NCBI GenBank assembly: GCA_023412755.1
Contig: JAEZCB010000058.1
Coordinates: 1-8,034, forward strand
DNA length: 8,034 nt
Direction: 5' to 3'
Source of the DNA: Bacteroidota bacterium
Lineage (GTDB): Bacteria; Bacteroidota; Bacteroidia; Flavobacteriales_F; PHOS-HE28
Below, piece by piece: positions 1 through 7,500 of this stretch (within the stretch, counting starts at the first letter, position 1; each line of letters starts with the position of its first letter). The notes under the pieces are model-generated. The model was not told the origin of the DNA, searched no databases, and saw only the letters and a program-made list of their open reading frames with translations. The position numbers and the translations under genes were made by a program.

Positions 1-1044
1 GGGTATGAGGTGATCGGCGTCACCATGAAGACCTGGGATTATGCCGAGGCGAGCGGAGGAAAACGCATCACCGGCTTCTGCGATCTGGACAGCATCAACG
101 ATGCCCGCAACATGGCGGTGGAACGCGGCTTCCACCATATGATCATCGATATACGGGAGGAATTCGGCGAGGCCATCATCGGCAATTTCACCAGCGAATA
201 TCTGGCTGGCCGCACACCCAATCCATGCGTGCTCTGCAACACCTTCATCAAATGGGAGGCACTGTTGAAGCGTGCCGACATGATGGATTGTGAATTGATC
301 GCCACGGGCCATTATGCACAGGTGAGGCAGCTGGATGAGAATGATGCCCTTGGTCCTGGAAGGTGGGTGGTAAGAAAAGGTCTCGATCCTTTAAAGGACC
401 AGAGTTATGTGTTGTGGGGCCTGGAGCAGAAGAACCTCGCCCGAACGCGTTTCCCCATTGGCGGTTTCCACAAGAGCGAGATCCGGCAGATGGCGCTGGA
501 TAGCGGTTTCCCGGAACTGGCAGGCAAGAGCGAGAGTTATGAGATCTGTTTCATACCGGACAACGATTACCGCGGCTTCCTGAAACGCCGGGAACCAGAG
601 GCCACGGCCAGACTAGCGCATGGGCGTTTCTTGAATACCCAGGGGGAAGTGATCGGCGAGCATGATGGATACCCTTTCTTCACCATAGGGCAGCGAAAAG
701 GCCTTGGCATCGCCACAGGGGAACCCATGTATGTCACGGACATTCAGCCGGAGACCAATACCGTGGTGTTGGGGCGTAAGGCCGATCTGGATGGAACGAG
801 CATGTGGGTGCGCCGGCCGAACTTCCAGAAAGTACCTTCGTTGGTAGGTGAACTGGATGCTGTTACGAAGATCAGGTACAAGGACAAAGGCACTCCAAGC
901 ACCATTTCCATGGATGGTGAACGGGTGAAAGTGGATCTTTTTTCGCCCGTGGCAGGCATCGCTCCTGGGCAAAGTGCCGTCTTCTATGATGGTGACGATG
1001 TGATCGGCGGCGGTTTCATAGACCGGAAAGAACAGAGACCATGA
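1..1044 (+). CDS. mnmA: tRNA-specific 2-thiouridylase MnmA, 5'-truncated by window edge
   Basis: MnmA uses ATP and sulfur relayed from a cysteine desulfurase to make 2-thiouridine at wobble position 34 of tRNAs for Lys, Glu and Gln in the cytoplasm. The frame is open from base 1, giving 347 codons. The N-terminal PP-loop (SGGVDS) and true start lie upstream, about 20-30 residues missing by comparison with E. coli MnmA (368 aa). The GTG at base 10 is internal. Visible signatures are MKTWDY near the start, AGRTPNPCVLCN with the first catalytic cysteine at bases 226-228, ATGHYAQV, the second catalytic cysteine in SYEICFIPD at 547-549, the FTIGQRKGLG loop, and the C-terminal SPVAGIAPGQSAVFY barrel motif. 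The NPCVLCN version and the long insert after MKTWDY resemble Bacteroidota homologues. Its stop overlaps the next gene's start (ATGA, 1041-1044), suggesting coupled translation. Family assignment is firm. Confidence 0.96.
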   Translation, partial: GYEVIGVTMKTWDYAEASGGKRITGFCDLDSINDARNMAVERGFHHMIIDIREEFGEAIIGNFTSEYLAGRTPNPCVLCNTFIKWEALLKRADMMDCELIATGHYAQVRQLDENDALGPGRWVVRKGLDPLKDQSYVLWGLEQKNLARTRFPIGGFHKSEIRQMALDSGFPELAGKSESYEICFIPDNDYRGFLKRREPEATARLAHGRFLNTQGEVIGEHDGYPFFTIGQRKGLGIATGEPMYVTDIQPETNTVVLGRKADLDGTSMWVRRPNFQKVPSLVGELDAVTKIRYKDKGTPSTISMDGERVKVDLFSPVAGIAPGQSAVFYDGDDVIGGGFIDRKEQRP

Positions 1045-1715
1045 AAGATCCCATTCCGTGTATCGTGCTCCTGGCGCTGCTGGTGCAGGCATGTTCCAAA
1101 AGGGAGTCGGCAAAGCCTGCGGATCCTGGGTATGAATATTTCCCGGACAGGGTGGGGGCCTGGGTGGAATACCAGGTGGATTCCGCCTGGCGGGACGATA
1201 CGTTCAATGTGGATGAGACCAAGAGCTACCGGCTGCGGCAGGTGGTGGCGTCCCACTACACCGATCCCGGCGGAAGACCATCCATGCGTATAGAACGCTT
1301 CATTCTCCAGCCGGATGGGGAATGGCAGATCCGTGATGTCTGGACCGCCACCAGAACCACCACCGGCCTGGAGATGACAGAAGAGGATATCCGGCGCTTG
1401 AAGATCTCTTTCCCTGTGCGGGAGGGCAGGACATGGGATACCAACAGCCTCAGTCCGGAGCCGGAACTCCTGGTGGCCGCGCGCGATGTGGACGAACCGT
1501 ACCAGCTTTCCGGTCACAACTTTGAGAAGACCATGGCCGTGCGCACAACGGTGCCACCCAATTTCGTGCTTACACGCGATCTCGAAGAACGGTACGCGCT
1601 GGGTGTTGGCATGATCGAGCATCATTGGTTCTTCCGCGAGGCCGACAGTGTTGGCCCTAATGTGCCGGAAAGGTCCGTTCGGTTCGATATGGTGATGGTG
1701 GCATACGGCAATTGA
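1041..1715 (+). CDS. Putative lipoprotein, uncharacterised Bacteroidota family
   Basis: This 224-residue protein begins with a short signal peptide and a lipobox ending LVQAC, with the lipidated cysteine predicted at residue 18, so it should be a membrane-anchored lipoprotein. The residues after the cysteine (SKRESA) are not acidic, unlike known Bacteroidota surface-export signals, so I infer a periplasm-facing rather than surface location. The mature part is soluble and probably beta-rich. It starts with a GYEYFPDRVGAWVEYQVDS stretch and has a central IRDVWTATRTT segment, an FPVREGRTWDTN segment and a late RDLEERYALGVGMIEHHW segment. This layout resembles unnamed lipoproteins I recall from Bacteroidota, but I know no function for them. 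The start is fixed by the ATGA overlap with mnmA, and the next gene begins 3 bases after its stop. It could be an envelope or structural factor. No enzyme motif is visible. Confidence 0.85.
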   Translation: MKDPIPCIVLLALLVQACSKRESAKPADPGYEYFPDRVGAWVEYQVDSAWRDDTFNVDETKSYRLRQVVASHYTDPGGRPSMRIERFILQPDGEWQIRDVWTATRTTTGLEMTEEDIRRLKISFPVREGRTWDTNSLSPEPELLVAARDVDEPYQLSGHNFEKTMAVRTTVPPNFVLTRDLEERYALGVGMIEHHWFFREADSVGPNVPERSVRFDMVMVAYGN

Positions 1716-1718
1716 GGT

Positions 1719-3353
1719 ATGCGCCACGGGATCATCTTATACCTGTTCCTGCTCCCGTTCGCCGGCTTTGGCCAAACCTCGCCCGATACCTATTGGATCC
1801 AGTTCACCGATAAGGATGGTACGCCTTATTCCCTCGATCAGCCGGAAGCCTTTCTTTCTCCGCGCGCCATCCAGCGAAGGCTGGTACAAGGCATAGCGTT
1901 GGATGAATTGGACCTACCGGTGGATCCCGCTTATGTACAGGCCGTGCTGGCGCTGGGTGAAGTGCAACTTCAACATAAGAGCAAGTGGTTCAATGCGATC
2001 ACCATCCGCACCAGCGATCCGGACATCATGCAGGCGGTTTCGGAGCTGCCTTTCGTCCAACAGGTGCGGCAGACCAGATCCACTGTTACGCAGGGCGACG
2101 TTCCGGATAAATTCCCATTGACGCCTTCCGAACGCGACCTCCAGTATGGCCCGTCGCTCATACAGGTTAGCATGATGAATGTGCACCTGATTCATGAATT
2201 GTCGCTGGGCGAAGGCATGTTGATCGGTGTGCTCGATTCGGGTTTCGAGGGTGTGGACATCAATCCTGTATTCGGGCCGTTGCGCGATCGCGATGGGATC
2301 GTCCATGTGCGGGATATGGTGCAGCCCGGAGGTAACGTGTATGCCGAACACTGGCATGGCCGCAGTGTGCTTTCCTGCATGGCGGGGATCTTTCCAGATC
2401 ACCTCATTGGTACTGCGCCTGGAGCGGATTATGTGCTGGTCCGCACGGAAGCTGTGGGTTCCGAATACATCGTGGAAGAAGACAACTGGGTGGCCGGGGC
2501 GGAATTATGCGACAGTCTGGGTTGCGATATCCTGAATACCTCATTGGGCTACACACGCTTCGATGATCCGTCACAAGACCATGCCTATGCGGACCTGGAT
2601 GGCCTTACCACCCGCATCAGCATCGCATCGGGGATCGCCTCCAGCAAGGGCATGATCCCGGTATCCAGTGCCGGCAATTCCGGAGAGAACGATTGGTACT
2701 ACCTAAGTGCACCAGCGGATGCGCATGATATACTGGCTGTTGGCGCCGTTGGTGCCGAGGCCCAACCCGCACCATTCAGCTCCCATGGGCCAAGTGCGGA
2801 TGGCCGTGTGAAACCCGATGTTTCCGCAATGGGTTGGGGTACCATAGGCCTCAACGTGGCCGGAGACTATATCGATGGCATCAACGGCACATCCTTCGCC
2901 GCGCCCTTGGTGGCCGGGGCGGTGGCATGTCTGTGGAAGCTCCATCCGGAGCGCACCGCAGCGGATATCATGCAGGCCGTGCGGGCAAGTGCTTCGCATT
3001 ATTCTGCGCCGGAAGATCAGCTCGGCTTCGGGATCCCGGACTTCATGGCCGCCCATGAACTGCTCCTGCTCTCCATTGGTGTTGATGAGGAGTCCGATCA
3101 GGCACTCTTACCATACCCGCTGCCGTTCCAGGATCGATTGCAGATCCGCACGTCCATGACAGGCCTGCTGCATGTTTCTTTGGTGGATATCGCCGGTCGT
3201 ACAGCCCTTGCCAGACGATCACTACATGTTCAGCAGGGTACCATTACGCTCCAGGATCTTGGGTCCCTGGCCGATGGTCCCTATCTGTTGGTGTTGGAGA
3301 ATGGTGGGCAGCGGGAGGCCATGCGGGTGGTTAAGTCCTCCGGCATCCGCTGA
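1719..3353 (+). CDS. Secreted S8 subtilisin-like serine protease with T9SS type A sorting domain
   Basis: This 544-residue exported endopeptidase has a signal peptide (residues 1-18, cleavage before QTSPD). A propeptide-like region (about 24-140) carries YWIQFTDKDGTPYSL, FLSPRAIQRR and DLPV, as seen in Bacteroidota subtilases. The S8 catalytic domain spans about 145-450. The triad reads Asp173 (GVLDSGF), His213 (EHWHGRS) and Ser392 (NGTSFAAP), with oxyanion Asn320 (SSAGNSG), so it should be active. Residues 464-541 form a T9SS type A C-terminal domain (YPLPF, VSLVDIAGR, LADGPYLLVLENG, ending MRVVKS). This would direct export through the outer membrane, followed by cleavage or surface anchoring. 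The usual YPNPF motif reads YPLPF here. ATG 1719 follows the lipoprotein stop by 3 bases, and the preceding GAGG is too close to act as an ordinary ribosome binding site. The natural substrate is unknown. Confidence 0.94.
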   Translation: MRHGIILYLFLLPFAGFGQTSPDTYWIQFTDKDGTPYSLDQPEAFLSPRAIQRRLVQGIALDELDLPVDPAYVQAVLALGEVQLQHKSKWFNAITIRTSDPDIMQAVSELPFVQQVRQTRSTVTQGDVPDKFPLTPSERDLQYGPSLIQVSMMNVHLIHELSLGEGMLIGVLDSGFEGVDINPVFGPLRDRDGIVHVRDMVQPGGNVYAEHWHGRSVLSCMAGIFPDHLIGTAPGADYVLVRTEAVGSEYIVEEDNWVAGAELCDSLGCDILNTSLGYTRFDDPSQDHAYADLDGLTTRISIASGIASSKGMIPVSSAGNSGENDWYYLSAPADAHDILAVGAVGAEAQPAPFSSHGPSADGRVKPDVSAMGWGTIGLNVAGDYIDGINGTSFAAPLVAGAVACLWKLHPERTAADIMQAVRASASHYSAPEDQLGFGIPDFMAAHELLLLSIGVDEESDQALLPYPLPFQDRLQIRTSMTGLLHVSLVDIAGRTALARRSLHVQQGTITLQDLGSLADGPYLLVLENGGQREAMRVVKSSGIR

Positions 3354-3967
3354 TGGACTTCATACCGCCAGAAATACTGATCGAAGCTTACACCATGGGG
3401 CTTTTTCCAATGGCCCATGAGGATGGTGGACTTTATTGGCATGATCCGGATCCCAGGGCGATCTTTCCCCTGCAGGACTTGAGGCCGGACCGCAAGACCG
3501 CCGCCATGATGCGATCCGGCAAATGGCGGATCTCCATGGATGCCTCTTTCGAAGAGGTGATCAGGGCATGTGCGGCAAGGGAAGAAACATGGATCGATGA
3601 GCGCATCATGCGCTCGTATCTGCTGCTCCACGAACACGGCCATGCGCATAGTGTGGAGGTGTGGGAGGGGCAGGAGCTTGTTGGTGGCATTTATGGTGTG
3701 GCCATTGGTGCCGCGTTCTTCGGGGAGAGTATGTTCAACAGGAGGCCCAACGCTGGCAAGGTGGCGTTCCATGGGCTGGTGGATCATTTACGCGGGCGTG
3801 GCTTCATGCTGTTCGATACCCAATACATCAACCCGTTCACAGAAAGGCTGGGTGCTGTGGAAATAGCCAAGTTGGAATACATGAGGTCATTGAAGGCTGC
3901 TTTGAAAGTGAGGCCCGCAGGTTCCCTGTGGCATACGAATGGATGTGGCACTTCCGTGAACAAATGA
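3353..3967 (+). CDS. aat: Leucyl/phenylalanyl-tRNA--protein transferase
   Basis: Aat moves Leu or Phe from aminoacyl-tRNA onto proteins with N-terminal Arg or Lys, marking them for ClpS/ClpAP degradation (bacterial N-degron pathway, cytoplasm). The 204 residues show AYTMGLFPM (12-20), WHDPDPRAIFPL (29-40), ETWID (78-82), LHEHGHAHSVEVW (92-104), LVGGIYG, GESMF with Glu125, and FDTQYINPFTERLGAVEI (154-171). Asp155 and Gln157 match the catalytic Asp186/Gln188 of E. coli Aat, and the Glu-to-Asp spacing of 30 residues is the same as there. It is shorter than the E. coli protein (234 aa), mainly at the N-terminus. Two small deviations are NAGK where NASK is usual (residues 133-136) and NPFT where NPHT is common. 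Its ATG shares one base with the protease stop (TGATG), so translation is probably coupled. Confidence 0.95.
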   Translation: MDFIPPEILIEAYTMGLFPMAHEDGGLYWHDPDPRAIFPLQDLRPDRKTAAMMRSGKWRISMDASFEEVIRACAAREETWIDERIMRSYLLLHEHGHAHSVEVWEGQELVGGIYGVAIGAAFFGESMFNRRPNAGKVAFHGLVDHLRGRGFMLFDTQYINPFTERLGAVEIAKLEYMRSLKAALKVRPAGSLWHTNGCGTSVNK

Positions 3968-4413
3968 TCAGGGATGCTGTTCTCCTTCGCATGATCCGTG
4001 TGGTACTTCTGCTTCTGTTGTTGCCAGTGGCTCATGGCCTCAAAGCCCAGGCTACCTTGGAACTCCATGTGGAGTCCACGCGGCCTGATGCGGGTGGTCT
4101 TATCCGGCTGGCGATCTGCCGGGGGCAGGTGGCCTATGAAAGTTTGCAGGGGTGCATGGAGCGCTCCATACCTGCGAAAGAAGATCCGGTGCGTGTTCTG
4201 GTGGAAAACATCCCCCCTGGCACCTATGCCATCAAGGCATTCCATGATGTGAATGAAAGTGGCGCCATGGACACTGGCCTGTTCGGCCTTCCCAAAGAAC
4301 CGTATGGCTTCAGCAACAATGTGATGGGGGCTTTCGGCCCACCTGATTTCAGCAAAGCCAGCTTTGAGGTCGGCCCTGGCAAGAACGTCCATCGGATGCG
4401 CATGCGCGATTGA
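3964..4413 (+). CDS. Exported DUF2141 family protein
   Basis: This is a small secreted or periplasmic protein of the DUF2141 family, whose biochemical role is unknown to me. From ATG 3964 it has 149 residues; from ATG 3991 it has 140. The first start overlaps the aat stop (ATGA), matching the coupling seen elsewhere in this block. The second gives a more compact signal peptide (MIRVVLLLLLLPVAHG, with AQA as the likely cleavage site). I list the longer form, but the start is close to a coin toss. Numbered from 3991, family signatures are two cysteines (43 and 55), ENIPPGTYAIKAFHDVN (72-88), MDTGLFGLPKEPYGFSNN (93-110) and FGPPDFSKASF (115-125). The domain fills the mature protein and is probably a beta sandwich. 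A longer upstream extension of this frame overlaps aat and is not real coding sequence. It appears to be the last gene of the block. Confidence 0.9.
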   Translation: MIRDAVLLRMIRVVLLLLLLPVAHGLKAQATLELHVESTRPDAGGLIRLAICRGQVAYESLQGCMERSIPAKEDPVRVLVENIPPGTYAIKAFHDVNESGAMDTGLFGLPKEPYGFSNNVMGAFGPPDFSKASFEVGPGKNVHRMRMRD

Positions 4414-4428
4414 TGTTTCTGGGATCCT

Positions 4429-4457
4429 GCCATACGATCTTGGAAAGCGGCCATACG
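4429..4457 (+). repeat. Short direct repeat GCCATACG, two copies 21 bases apart
   Basis: GCCATACG occurs at 4429-4436 and again at 4450-4457. The start-to-start distance of 21 bases is about two helical turns. The copies flank the candidate -33 element, so they could be a tandem operator site for a regulator. An 8-base match in a gap this size can also arise by chance. The repetition is seen directly; a regulatory role is inference. Confidence 0.3.
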
Positions 4458-4471
4458 CGCACTTAACTTTA
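4440..4471 (+). promoter_or_regulatory. Candidate Bacteroidota-type promoter for the large surface-protein gene
   Basis: TAACTTTA at 4464-4471 matches the Bacteroidota -7 consensus TAnnTTTG at all specified positions but the last. TTG at 4440-4442 could be the -33 element, with a 21-base spacer. Transcription would then start near 4478, leaving an untranslated leader of roughly 50 bases before ATG 4527. It sits in the only intergenic gap, upstream of a gene that begins a new unit. The match is short, so this is a suggestion only. Confidence 0.35.
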
Positions 4472-4526
4472 TCGGGTTGAGAAGTAACATTCCCGCTCCA
4501 CGGACAAAACCTAATACCCATAGCAT

Positions 4527-7500
4527 ATGAGGAAGCTTTCTACGCTTCGGTCCTCCTTTCACGCACGCATCGCGCTCATCACGCTCACTTTGGCCTTCCT
4601 GCACACGGGTGTAAGGGCACAGGTGGCGGCATGGGAACTGGACGGCAATGCCGGTAATGAAGTAACGGTGGCGGCCACCACCACCGCATCCAACGTCACT
4701 GTTGGTCCCCTCAGCAGGGGAAGCGGGATCAATGCAAGCAGCCTTAACCATGCGTTCGCTGCCAATGCCTTCGAGTCCACCTCGCTGGCGACCGCCGTGA
4801 GCCTGAATGAGTTTTTCCAGTTCTCCATCGCACCGCAGGCCGGGTATCAGGTCTCGCTGTCCACGCTGGATGCGAACTTCCGCCGCTCCGGTACCGGCCC
4901 CAACGCATTCCAGTGGCGTTACAGCCTGGATGGGTTCAGCACCACAGGAGTGGACATCGGGTCCACCATCAACTATACAGGCTCGGAGGCCAACGGAGCG
5001 GCTCAACCCCAGATCGATCTTTCCACCATCGCGGCCTTGCAGAATATCCAGCCCGGTACCACGGTCACCTTCCGGTTGTACGCATGGGGCGCATCCGCTG
5101 GCACGGGCACCTTCGCTTTAGGCCGGCTTGCGGGTAATGATCTTGCGATAGGAGGCACGGTAACACCGGTCGCCAGCAATACTACTGTGCAGTTCGCACA
5201 AGCCACCCAATCCGTAAGCGAAGCCGCAGGCACCGTAGATGTTACGGTGAGCATCACATCCCCAAGTGCCACACAGGCCACCAGTCTGCTGGTGGCTTTG
5301 ACCAGTGGGGACAATTCGCTGGTGGGCGGTTTCACCAGCCAGACCATCACTTTCCCGGCAGGCAGTTCCACGCCACAAACGATCACCCTTACCCTGGTGG
5401 ACAACAGCACCTGCGATGGCAATGCGGTACTGTCCTTCGGCATGGAGAACGTGACCGGTGGTGATGCTGCCACCGTAGGGCAGCCAAGCACCCAAACGCT
5501 CACCATAGTGGACAATGACCAGGTACAGGATGTGCAGCTGGCAAGACAGTTCTTCGATGGCGGAGGCAATGACAGTTGGTCCATCGTCACAGGCGGAGCC
5601 AACATCAGTACCACCCAGGGTGCGGGAGATACCCCACCGAACCAACGCATCCTAAGCCCGAGCGCTTCCTGGCAGGTGAACAACGCCACGGCCACGCTGG
5701 AACTCGGTACCGTGTTCCTCAACAATGCTTCCGATCTTTCGATCCGCGCAAGAGTGGCCAGCCTTTCCACCACCACTGGCAATGGCCATGAACTGGATGA
5801 TCAGGTACAATTCTTCGCCAATGTGAATGGTGGTGGTTTTCCGGCCACGGCCGATATCACCATAACCGGTGTGGGTCTGGGTGCCTCGGCGGGCAACGCG
5901 CGCTGGGGCTACGCAACGGGCACCGGAGTGGCCAGCACCACGGCGGGAACGCCGGTGACCTTTACCCCATCCTCCGGTGGCAACCAGACATCCGAAGGAT
6001 ACTCCTACGTGGTGATATATCTGCCAGCGGGAACGGAAAGCGTGGAGTTGCGTGTGATAGCGACCAACGATGCGGCCGGCGAAGTATGGGCCATAGATAA
6101 TGTGGAATTGCACGGCAATACCTGTCCGCGGAACTACTACAGCGAGGCCAGCGGGAACATGACCGATCCGATCTGGAGCCCATTCCCAGGCGGTACACCT
6201 GGCCCTGCATTGATCAATGAAGCGGCGAACATCATTGTGCAGAGCGGCTTCACCGTGACCAACACCACCAACAACAGCGTGAACAACATCACGGTGGCAT
6301 CGGGTGGTGTGCTCGTGCTCAATTCCGGTTTCGGACTTACGGCGTACGGCAATACCGTTTCCATCGAGGGTACGCTTACCGCGAACCAGGGCACGCTGGC
6401 ACTCGCTGGAAGCAGTGCTACAACGTTGAGCGCAACGTCACCTTTGCAGTTGCACGATCTTACGGTGAATACCCCGGCCGGTACAGCCGCCCAAGGCATC
6501 ATCAACATCAAGGGAAGTCTGCGGTTACAGCAGGGCGTTTTCGATGCCAATGGCGCCACGGTGACATTGGTGAGCGATGCGGATGGCACAGGCAGGCTGG
6601 GCGTGGTACAGTCAGGCGCATCTTACAGCGGGGACATTACGCAGCAGCGCTACATACCTGGTGGTGCCACCAACTGGCGTCTGTTGGGTAGCCCGGTGGA
6701 AGGGGCCACGGTAGCCCAATGGATGGATGACTTCATCACGGCTGGATTCCCGGGTTCACATTTCCCGGAGTTCTTCGATCCACCCGGCGTCTACTGGCCA
6801 AGCATCCGCTGGTATGATGAGGCCGTGCCCGGGTCTGATGTGAATGATGGCCTTCTGGGTGTTGAAAGCAGTGCCACAACGCTGGCCGCAGGCAGGGGGT
6901 ACGCCGTCTGGAGCGGGGATTCACTCGGGGGCACGGCTCCTTTCACTGTGGACGTTACGGGCGTGCCACGCGTGGCCCAGAACCCATTGAACCTACCCGT
7001 TACCTGGACGGATTCTGGCAATCCTTCCGTGGATGGTTTCAACCTGGTGAGCAATCCGCTGCCAAGCGCCATCGACTTCACCGCGATCGATCGTGGTGCC
7101 GATGTGCAGAACCTCTATTACGTATACAATCCAGCCACCGGCAACAATGAGGCATGGGCCATGGGCATCGGCCAGGGCACCGCGGATGGGATCATTCGCA
7201 GCAGCCAGGGTTTCTGGTTGAAGGCGATAGGCCCGGCCACCACCACCACGGTGCTTGAATCGGACAAAGTGGCGGCCCCGGCAGGTGGGTCTTTTGGCGG
7301 GCTGGAGCAGGTGAACGTACCGATCGTATCGCTGAAGATCAGCAGTGCCTTGAACCCTTACAGTGATGAAGCATTGATCGTCTTCGGCATGGGTACGCCA
7401 GGCCTGGATGAGATGGACGTGCCCAAGCTGGTCTATGCCCACCCGGATGCGCCACAGATCGCCCTGCGTAATGGCTCCGATCAGGACATGCACATGGAGT

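Larger units (their letters stand above)
4414..4526. other. Intergenic region between the five-gene block and the large surface-protein gene
   Basis: This is the only gap of note in the window. I found no small ORF with a convincing start and no tRNA-like fold. No GC-rich hairpin followed by a T run is visible, so a terminator for the upstream block is not evident. A candidate promoter and a short direct repeat are listed separately. The last 30 bases before ATG 4527 are comparatively A-rich and lack a Shine-Dalgarno sequence, which is usual for Bacteroidota starts. Confidence 0.7.

Noticed and set aside
984..1727. Minus-strand open frame of 247 codons, and smaller ones nearby
   Set aside because: It lies antisense to the lipoprotein gene, which has a clear signal peptide and coupled start. 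The predicted product is rich in His, Arg and Pro with no recognisable domain, typical of GC-driven antisense frames.
3661..3963. Upstream extension of the DUF2141 frame, open from 3661
   Set aside because: This part overlaps aat in another frame, has no family similarity, and precedes the signal peptide, which must be near the N-terminus.
4398..4407. Perfect palindrome GCGCATGCGC near the end of the DUF2141 gene, considered as a terminator stem
   Set aside because: It lies inside the coding sequence, leaves no room for a loop, and is not followed by a T run. It is explained by the alternating Arg-Met codons.
3784..5782. Chain of minus-strand frames (3784-4521, 4224-5006, 5003-5782)
   Set aside because: They overlap one another and run antisense to the DUF2141 gene and the large surface-protein gene, both supported by recognisable motifs. 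No signal or conserved motif was found in them.
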